From: Thermomonas carbonis
Lineage (GTDB): Bacteria > Pseudomonadota > Gammaproteobacteria > Xanthomonadales > Xanthomonadaceae
Reading direction: 5' to 3'
DNA: 64,000 nt
Assembly: GCF_014396975.1 (NCBI RefSeq)
Contig: NZ_CP060719.1
Span: forward strand, 1,646,001 to 1,710,000
The notes under the pieces are model-generated. The model did not search any database. It was not told the DNA's origin and worked only from the letters and a program-made list of their open reading frames with translations. The position numbers and the translations under genes were made by a program. Shown in pieces: positions 58,373 to 64,000 of the stretch. Every line of letters begins with the position of its first letter. The stretch's first letter is position 1.

Positions 58373-60097
58373 ATGAGCGCTGTCCTGTCCGACCCCGTCC
58401 CGGCCAGCCCCGACGAGCGCATCGTTGCCTTGTTGTTGCAACGCGGCAAGCTCAAGGACGCCGACCTGGTCCGCGCGCGTCGTCTGCAGGAAGAGACCGG
58501 TGGCGGTTTGCTGGCGTTGCTGGCGCGGCTCGGCCTGGTGTCCGAGCGCGACCATGCCGAAGCGTGTTCGACCGAGCTCGACCTGCCCCTGCGCAGCGCC
58601 CGCGACGTGCCGGAGTTGCCGCCGGAAGACGTGGCGCTGGGCCAGCAGTCGATCAGCATCAAGTTCATGAAGCAGTACCACGTGGTCCCGGTGTCCGCGG
58701 ACGCGACGCATGTGGATGTGTTGCTGGCCGATCCGCAGGATGCCTACGCGCTGGATGCGGTGCGGCTGGCGACCGGCCGTGAGCTGCGGCCGGCGGTGGC
58801 GCTGCGCAGCGAGATCGACGAGCTGGTGGAGCGCTGGCACGGCCAGGGTCGCAGTGCGATGGAGGGCATCGTCGAGAACGCCGAGGGCGAGGCCGGCTTC
58901 GACGATGTCGAACACCTGCGCGATCTCGCTTCCGAAGCGCCGGTGATCCGGCTGGTGAACCTGGTGATCCAGCGCGCGGTGGAACTGCGCGCCTCGGACA
59001 TCCACATCGAACCCTTCGAGACGCGGCTGAAGGTGAGATACCGCATCGACGGCGTGCTGGAGGAAGGCGAAAGCCCGCCGGCCAACCTGACCGCGGCGGT
59101 GATCAGCCGCATCAAGATCATGGCCAAGCTCAATATCGCCGAGCGCCGCCTGCCGCAGGACGGCCGCATCGTCATGCGCGTGCAGGGCAAGGAACTGGAC
59201 CTGCGCGTCAGCACGGTGCCGACCGCGCATGGCGAATCGGTGGTGATGCGCCTGCTGGACCGCGAAACCGTGGTGCTGGATTTCGACAAGCTCGGCTTCG
59301 GCCCGGCATTCATGCCGCGCTTCCAGAAGATCATGGAGCAGCCGCACGGGATCCTGCTGGTCACCGGCCCGACCGGTTCCGGCAAGACGACCACGCTGTA
59401 CACCGCGCTGAGCAAGCTCAACACGCCGGACGTCAAGATCATCACGGTCGAGGATCCGGTCGAATACCAGATCGAAGGCATCAACCAGATCCAGGCCAAG
59501 CCGCAGATCGGGCTGGACTTCGCCAACGCGCTACGCAGCATCGTCCGCCAGGATCCGGACATCATCATGATCGGCGAAATGCGCGACCTGGAAACCGCGC
59601 GCATCGCGATCCAGTCGGCGCTGACCGGTCACCTGGTGTTGAGCACGCTGCATACCAACAACGCCGCCGGCGGCATCACCCGCCTGCTCGACATGGGCGT
59701 GGAGGATTACCTGCTGACCTCGACGGTCAATGGCATCGTCGCCCAGCGGCTGGTGCGCCGGTTGGAGCCGACACACGCCGAGCAATACGCGGCATCGCCG
59801 GAGGAGATCGAAAAGTTCGGCCTGCGTCGGTACCAGCCGCAGGGCGAGATCTTCCTGTATCGGCCGAAGGCGTCGGCGTTGTCGCCGACCGGTTACCTGG
59901 GCCGCACCACGATCATGGAATTGCTGGTGATGGACGATGAAGTCCGCCGCGCGGTGATGCGCCATGCCGGCATGGACGAAATCGAGAAACTCGCGCGCCA
60001 GGGCGGCATGAGCACCATGTACGAAGTCGGCATCGCCAAGGCGTTGCGTGGCGAGACCACGATCGAGGAAGTCCTGCGCGTGACCGAGGACGCCTGA
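58373..60097 (+). CDS. gspE: Second type II secretion/PulE-type ATPase, lacking the zinc tetracysteine
   Basis: This 574-residue ATPase has an N-terminal MshEN domain (about 15-150) and a core with Walker A GPTGSGKTT (near 332), ITVEDPVEYQIEGINQIQ and MIGEMRDLETARIA. The tetracysteine region is replaced: the equivalent stretch reads RRLEPTHAEQYAASPEEIEK and LSPTGYLGRTTIMELLV, with no cysteine pairs. This resembles the second, Xcs-like T2SS rather than Xps. The start ATG 58373 follows a run of non-family codons. GspF2 begins 4 bases after the stop. Confidence 0.93.
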   Translation: MSAVLSDPVPASPDERIVALLLQRGKLKDADLVRARRLQEETGGGLLALLARLGLVSERDHAEACSTELDLPLRSARDVPELPPEDVALGQQSISIKFMKQYHVVPVSADATHVDVLLADPQDAYALDAVRLATGRELRPAVALRSEIDELVERWHGQGRSAMEGIVENAEGEAGFDDVEHLRDLASEAPVIRLVNLVIQRAVELRASDIHIEPFETRLKVRYRIDGVLEEGESPPANLTAAVISRIKIMAKLNIAERRLPQDGRIVMRVQGKELDLRVSTVPTAHGESVVMRLLDRETVVLDFDKLGFGPAFMPRFQKIMEQPHGILLVTGPTGSGKTTTLYTALSKLNTPDVKIITVEDPVEYQIEGINQIQAKPQIGLDFANALRSIVRQDPDIIMIGEMRDLETARIAIQSALTGHLVLSTLHTNNAAGGITRLLDMGVEDYLLTSTVNGIVAQRLVRRLEPTHAEQYAASPEEIEKFGLRRYQPQGEIFLYRPKASALSPTGYLGRTTIMELLVMDDEVRRAVMRHAGMDEIEKLARQGGMSTMYEVGIAKALRGETTIEEVLRVTEDA

Positions 60098-60101
60098 GCC
60101 G

Positions 60102-61319
60102 ATGGCGCTCTACCGCTACAAGGCGCTGAACGCGCGCGGCGAAGTGCTGGACGGCCAGATGGAGGCCGGCAGCGATGCCGAAGTCGCCTCGCGGCTGCAG
60201 GAGCAGGGCCATTTGCCGGTGGAGGCGAAGCTTGCCTCCGAGGCCGGCGGCGAATCCACCTGGCGCGCGCTGTTCAAGCCGAAGCCGTTCGCCGGTCAGC
60301 GGCTGGTGCAGTTCACCCAGCAACTGGCGACCCTGCTCGGTGCCGGGCAGCCGCTGGATCGCGCGCTGGGCATCTTGCTGGAATTGCCGGAAGACGAGGC
60401 GGCCACCCGCACCATCGGCGACATCCGCGACGCGGTGCGTGGCGGCGCCTCGTTGTCGGCGGCGCTGGATCGGCAGCACGGCACGTTCAGTCGCTTGTTC
60501 GTGAACATGGTTCGCGCCGGCGAGGCCGGCGGCAACCTGCACGAAACCCTGCAGCGGCTGGCCGATTACCTGGAGCGTTCGCGCGCGTTGCGGGCGCGGG
60601 TGATCAACGCGCTGGTGTACCCGGCGATCCTGCTGGCGATGGTCGGGCTGTCGCTGCTGTTCCTGCTCGGCTACGTGGTGCCGCAGTTCTCGGCGATGTA
60701 CGAGAGCCTGGATGCCGACCTGCCGTGGTTCTCGACCTTCATCCTTGGCTTGGGTGAATTCGTCCGCGACTGGTGGATCGTGATCCTTGCCTTGCCGCTG
60801 CTGGCCGTGCTGTGGATCGACCGCAAGCGCCGCGATCCGGTATTCATGCGCCGCTTCGACAGCTGGTTGCTGCAACGCAAGTTGGCCGGTCCGCTGGTGG
60901 CCAAGCTGGACACCGCGCGGCTGGCGCGCACGCTGGGCACGCTGCTGCGCAATGGCGTTCCCCTGCTGTCTGCGCTCGGCATCGCCCGCAACGTGCTGGA
61001 CAACCGGGTGCTGGCCGCCGACGTGGATGCCGCCGCGGAAGAAGTGAAGAACGGCATCGGCCTGTCCGCCGCGCTGGGCAAGGGCAAGCGCTTCCCGCGG
61101 CTGGCCCTGCAGATGATCCAGGTCGGTGAGGAATCCGGCGCGCTCGACACGATGCTGCTGAAGACCGCCGACACCTTCGAGCAGGAAACCTCGGTGGCGA
61201 TGGATCGCCTGCTGGCGGCGCTGGTGCCGGCGGTGACCCTGATGCTGGCGGTGGTGGTGGGGGTGGTGATTCTGGCCGTGCTGTCGCCGATCTACGACCT
61301 CACCAGCGTGGTCGGCTAG
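60102..61319 (+). CDS. gspF: Second GspF platform protein
   Basis: This 405-residue protein opens ALYRYKALNARGEVLDGQME, typical of GspF. It has two T2SSF domains (about 70-195 and 275-398), with ALVYPAILLAMVGLSLLFLLG and a C-terminal LVPAVTLMLAVVVGVVILAV. The motif QLATLLGAGQPLDRALG is conserved. It is distinct from the first GspF copy, so this is not a recent duplicate. Confidence 0.95.
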   Translation: MALYRYKALNARGEVLDGQMEAGSDAEVASRLQEQGHLPVEAKLASEAGGESTWRALFKPKPFAGQRLVQFTQQLATLLGAGQPLDRALGILLELPEDEAATRTIGDIRDAVRGGASLSAALDRQHGTFSRLFVNMVRAGEAGGNLHETLQRLADYLERSRALRARVINALVYPAILLAMVGLSLLFLLGYVVPQFSAMYESLDADLPWFSTFILGLGEFVRDWWIVILALPLLAVLWIDRKRRDPVFMRRFDSWLLQRKLAGPLVAKLDTARLARTLGTLLRNGVPLLSALGIARNVLDNRVLAADVDAAAEEVKNGIGLSAALGKGKRFPRLALQMIQVGEESGALDTMLLKTADTFEQETSVAMDRLLAALVPAVTLMLAVVVGVVILAVLSPIYDLTSVVG

Positions 61320-61386
61320 GGCCGGGCCGGGAACTCGGCGACAATCGATGCATCCAATCTTTTCACGCCCAACGCGGGACATCCCC

Positions 61387-61815
61387 ATGCGCAATCGTCA
61401 ATTCCGTCCCATCCCGAAGGCATCGCAGGCCGGCTTCTCGTTGATCGAGATCATCATCGTGGTCGTGCTGATCGGTGGCATCGTGGCCTTCGCTGCCAAC
61501 AAGATCCTCGGCGGGCAGGACCGCGCCAACGTCAACCTGGCCAAGGCACAGGTGCAAACGCTGGCCGAGAAGATCCAGCAGTACCAGATGGATACCGGCA
61601 CCTTGCCGGACAGCCTGGAAGCGCTGGTCAAGGCGCCGACGGACGCCAATGGCTGGCTCGGCCCGTACGCGCGCGGTCCCGAACTGGTCGATCCGTGGAA
61701 GCAGCCCTACGCCTACAAGGTGCCGGGTGAGGGCGGGCCATTCGACCTGGTCAGCCTGGGTGCCGACCGCAAGGTCGGTGGCGACAGCGTCAACGCCGAC
61801 ATCCAGTACCAGTAA
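61387..61815 (+). CDS. gspG: Second major pseudopilin GspG
   Basis: This 142-residue pseudopilin has the prepilin site SQAG/FSLIEIIIVVVLIGGIV with Glu+5, after a 17-residue basic leader from ATG 61387. The GspG core is present: YQMDTGTLPDSLEALV, WLGPYARGPELVDPWKQPYAY and SLGADRKVGGD. An upstream start at 61348 would lengthen the leader by 13 residues. Confidence 0.94.
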   Translation: MRNRQFRPIPKASQAGFSLIEIIIVVVLIGGIVAFAANKILGGQDRANVNLAKAQVQTLAEKIQQYQMDTGTLPDSLEALVKAPTDANGWLGPYARGPELVDPWKQPYAYKVPGEGGPFDLVSLGADRKVGGDSVNADIQYQ

Positions 61816-61845
61816 GCGCGATCGGCGCAGGCGCGGGGACAGGGG

Positions 61846-62322
61846 ATGCGCACGCGCGGGCAATCGGCGGGATTCACGCTGATCGAGATGCTGGTGGTGC
61901 TGGTGATCATCGCCGCTGCCACCCTGCTCGCAATGGCGGCGTTCGGTGGCGGCATGCGCGGCATGCAACTGCGTTCGTCGGCGAAGGAAATTGCCGCACA
62001 GCTGCGCTTCGCCCGCGCGGTCGCGATCAGTACGGGCGAGCCGCAGGACGTGGTCTTCGATCCGCAGGGCCGCAGCTGGCGCGGCGCGAAAGGCCGCAGC
62101 GGCAGTCTGCCGGGCGAGGGCGACGTGGTCTTCACGGGTGCCGGTACCGCCCAGTTCGCCGATACCGCCGATGAAGCGGGCAAGGGCGTGGTGCGGTTCT
62201 TCCCCGATGGCGCGGCCACCGGCGGGCGCGTGCGGCTGCTCGCGAATGGCGCGGGGTGGGATGTGGACGTGCGCTGGCTGACCGGCGAGGTGGTGATGCG
62301 CCGCGTGCGGGACGTGCAATGA
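61846..62322 (+). CDS. gspH: Second minor pseudopilin GspH
   Basis: This 158-residue pseudopilin has the leader MRTRGQSAG/FTLIEMLVVLVIIAAATLL with Glu+5. The GspH domain follows, with LRSSAKEIAAQLRFARAVAISTGEPQ and FFPDGAATGGRVRL. Ribosome site ACAGGGG. It overlaps gspI2 by four bases (ATGA). Confidence 0.93.
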   Translation: MRTRGQSAGFTLIEMLVVLVIIAAATLLAMAAFGGGMRGMQLRSSAKEIAAQLRFARAVAISTGEPQDVVFDPQGRSWRGAKGRSGSLPGEGDVVFTGAGTAQFADTADEAGKGVVRFFPDGAATGGRVRLLANGAGWDVDVRWLTGEVVMRRVRDVQ

Positions 62323-62771
62323 CGCGTCCGCAGATGCATCGCGTCGCCAAGCGCAAGCGTGCCGCAGCCGGCTTCACCCTGATCGAGATCATCGTGGCGT
62401 TCGGCGTTCTTGCGCTGGGTCTCACGTTGTTGATCGGCACCTTGTCCGGCGCGACTCGGCAGGTGCGCCAGGCCGGCGATGCCGGGCGCGCGGCGCTGCA
62501 TGCGCAGACGCTGCTAGCCGAGCACGCCAGTACGTTGCAGGGGCCAGCGAATGACGATGGCGAGCTGGAGGACGGCCGGTATCGCTGGCAGTTGCGGGCC
62601 ACGCCGTGGACCGATCCGGCGGCACGTGGCGGATCGGTGCAGGTTGACCCCGGTGCCGCCCGCCTGCTGCACGTGCAGCTGGACATCGAATGGGCCGAGG
62701 GCGATCCGCAGCAACGCCTGCAAGTCAGCAGCCTGCGTCTGGCCTTGCCCGCGCAGGGCGGACGGCCGTGA
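62319..62771 (+). CDS. gspI: Second minor pseudopilin GspI
   Basis: This 150-residue pseudopilin has a strongly basic leader (MHRVAKRKRAAAG) before FTLIEIIVAFGVLALGLTLL with Glu+5, and the GspI-type body LLAEHASTLQGP. The ATG at 62319 overlaps the gspH2 stop. The frame is intact, unlike the first-operon gspI. Confidence 0.92.
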   Translation: MTRPQMHRVAKRKRAAAGFTLIEIIVAFGVLALGLTLLIGTLSGATRQVRQAGDAGRAALHAQTLLAEHASTLQGPANDDGELEDGRYRWQLRATPWTDPAARGGSVQVDPGAARLLHVQLDIEWAEGDPQQRLQVSSLRLALPAQGGRP

Positions 62772-63484
62772 TGCGCCGCGCCGCCGGCTTCAGTACGGCC
62801 CTCGCGCGCAGCCCTCGGGCGTTCAGCCGGCCAGGCGGCAGTGCCGCCAAAACGGCCGGCTTCACCTTGCTGGAAGTGCTGCTGGCGACCAGCTTGCTGG
62901 CGGCTGCGATGGCGCTCGGCTTCGCCACCCTGCGTGCGGCCGCTGCCACCGCGCAGCGCGGCGAGGCGATCGCCGAACGCAACGAACGCATCCGCGCCGT
63001 CTCCGATTTCCTGCGCCGGCGCATCGGCGGGGCGCAGGGCGTCGTCTTCGAACTCGATCCCGGCACCGGCGCGTCGAAGCGTTTCGAGGGCGATGCAAAT
63101 TCGATGCGCTTTGTCGCCGACCTGCCGGATTACCTCGGGCGTGGTGGGCCGCATCTGCACGCGCTGGGCGTCGGCCGCGGTGCCGAGGCCGGGCTCGGCC
63201 TGCTGATCGATTTCCGCATGGTGCAAGCCGGCCAACTCGTCCCCGGCAGCGCCGCCCGCCCGCCTGAACCGCTGGCGGAGGGCCTGAGACAGGTGCGCTT
63301 CGCCTATCGCTCGCTCACCGGCAACGGCGAGTTCGGCCCCTGGGAAGCCGTTTGGGAAGACCCGGCAAAACTGCCGCTGCAGGTGCGCGTGCAAATCGTC
63401 GATGGGCGCGGCCCGTGGCCCGATCTGGTGGTCGCGTTGCCGGTCGCGGGTAGCTTCGCCACCCTCGGGGATGCCCAGCAATGA
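62771..63484 (+). CDS. gspJ: Second minor pseudopilin GspJ, with an unusually long leader
   Basis: This 237-residue pseudopilin has the prepilin site TAG/FTLLEVLLATSLLAAAMAL with Glu+5. The leader before it is about 30 residues, long for a pseudopilin, and basic (RRAAGFSTALARSPRAFSRP). ATG 62771 shares its A with the gspI2 stop; GTG 62768 is an alternative. The body has FLRRRIGGAQGVVFELDP and PWPDLVVALPV, typical GspJ. It overlaps gspK2 (ATGA). Confidence 0.92.
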   Translation: MRRAAGFSTALARSPRAFSRPGGSAAKTAGFTLLEVLLATSLLAAAMALGFATLRAAAATAQRGEAIAERNERIRAVSDFLRRRIGGAQGVVFELDPGTGASKRFEGDANSMRFVADLPDYLGRGGPHLHALGVGRGAEAGLGLLIDFRMVQAGQLVPGSAARPPEPLAEGLRQVRFAYRSLTGNGEFGPWEAVWEDPAKLPLQVRVQIVDGRGPWPDLVVALPVAGSFATLGDAQQ

Positions 63485-64000
63485 GCCGGAGTCGGGGCGC
63501 GGCGTTGTTGCTGGTGATGTGGCTGGTGCTGCTGCTGAGCGGGCTGGTCGCCGGTTATGCGATGTCGGCACGGATCGAGTCCTTGCAGGGCAATGGCGCG
63601 GCGCGGGGCGTGGTCGCCGGAGAGGCCGCGCGGGCCGGCGTGGAGCTCGCGGTATCGCGCCTGCTGGAACAGGATCCGACGCAGCGCTGGGCGGCCGATG
63701 GCCGCGCCTACAAGATGCCGTTCGGGCGCGCTGCGGTCTCGGTCGTGATCCTCGATGAAGCGGCCAAGATCGACCTCAATGCCGCCGCCCCGACCTTGCT
63801 GGCCGGCCTGTTCGAGGAACTCGGCGAACCGCGCGAGCGCGCCGCGCGCCTGGCCGCTGCGATCGTCGACTGGCGTGACCCCGACAACCTCAGCCAGCCC
63901 GCCGGTGGTGCCGAGGATCCGGCCTATGCCTCCGCCGGCCTGGCCTGGGGCGCGAAGGACGCACCGTTCGACAGCGTGGCCGAACTAGCCCAAGTGCTGG
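63481..64000 (+). CDS. gspK: Second minor pseudopilin GspK, cut by the window end
   Basis: The first 173 residues are present. The leader MSRSRG is followed by AALLLVMWLVLLLSGLVAG without Glu+5, as usual for GspK. The alpha domain starts at AKIDLNAAAPTLLAGLFEEL with AAAIVDWRDPDN. The ATG overlaps gspJ2. The remaining genes (L, M, N/C, D) are presumably beyond the edge. Confidence 0.92.
   Translation, partial: MSRSRGAALLLVMWLVLLLSGLVAGYAMSARIESLQGNGAARGVVAGEAARAGVELAVSRLLEQDPTQRWAADGRAYKMPFGRAAVSVVILDEAAKIDLNAAAPTLLAGLFEELGEPRERAARLAAAIVDWRDPDNLSQPAGGAEDPAYASAGLAWGAKDAPFDSVAELAQVL

Overview
The window looks like chromosomal DNA from a GC-rich gammaproteobacterium of the Xanthomonadaceae/Lysobacterales group. 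The evidence is a type II secretion (T2SS) operon in the xps order E-F-G-H-I-J-K-L-M-N-D, the pepA-holC-valS block, lptF-lptG next to xerD-dsbC, a single-chain purL, an H-NS-family protein, and many ATGA/GTGA stop-start overlaps. No tRNA, rRNA, CRISPR array, transposase or integrative-element integrase was found (the only tyrosine recombinase is a XerD-type housekeeping enzyme).

Layout. 0.4-1.2 kb: a Wzm-like ABC permease for polysaccharide export. 1.2-11.5 kb: a complete xps-type T2SS operon whose first gene overlaps the permease gene. 11.5-22.6 kb: surface-glycan genes. These are a large sulfotransferase-like/coiled-coil/double glycosyltransferase with seven 84-bp repeats; an SDR sugar-nucleotide enzyme; the four genes for GDP-D-glycero-D-manno-heptose (hddA, gmhA, hddC, gmhB); a zinc-ribbon methyltransferase; an LtaS-like phosphoglycerol transferase; and two paralogous lipoproteins. 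23-26.5 kb: etfBA and, divergently, the two succinyl-CoA:3-ketoacid CoA-transferase subunits. 26.6-32.9 kb: two related secreted metalloproteases ending in FG-GAP/VCBS repeats, separated by a 111-bp exact copy of the scoB 3' end. 33-34.6 kb: ETF-ubiquinone oxidoreductase. 34.7-38.2 kb: an MCE-type lipid ABC transporter. 38.3-44.4 kb: thrE-like, hns-like, proS, two DUF4124 proteins, pssA, a small ORF and rimI. 44.4-58.1 kb: valS-holC-pepA, lptFG, an RDD protein, xerD, dsbC and purL. 58.4 kb to the end: a second T2SS operon (E-F-G-H-I-J-K...), cut by the window edge.

Reading frames. At least ten genes are interrupted by what looks like exactly one missing base, nearly always in a G or C run: gspI, gspJ, gspK (twice), gspM, gspD, the SDR gene, hddA, metalloprotease A, etfQO and valS. 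Restoring one base each time gives a full-length family member with a length divisible by three. Because housekeeping genes such as valS are hit too, I read most of these as consensus errors of a homopolymer-prone assembly. Six of the eleven fall in 4.3 kb of the first T2SS operon, so real decay there is not excluded. Coordinates below span the whole restored genes.

Functional picture. Two T2SS machines probably export enzymes such as the metalloproteases. The first is embedded in a surface-polysaccharide locus (permease upstream, sugar-nucleotide and transfer enzymes downstream). ETF, ETF-QO and the CoA-transferase form a beta-oxidation and ketone-body branch. The MCE transporter, LptFG and PssA serve the envelope. 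The most novel idea is that the 84-bp repeat array in the glycosyltransferase encodes a variable-length coiled-coil ruler for an ABC-exported glycan.
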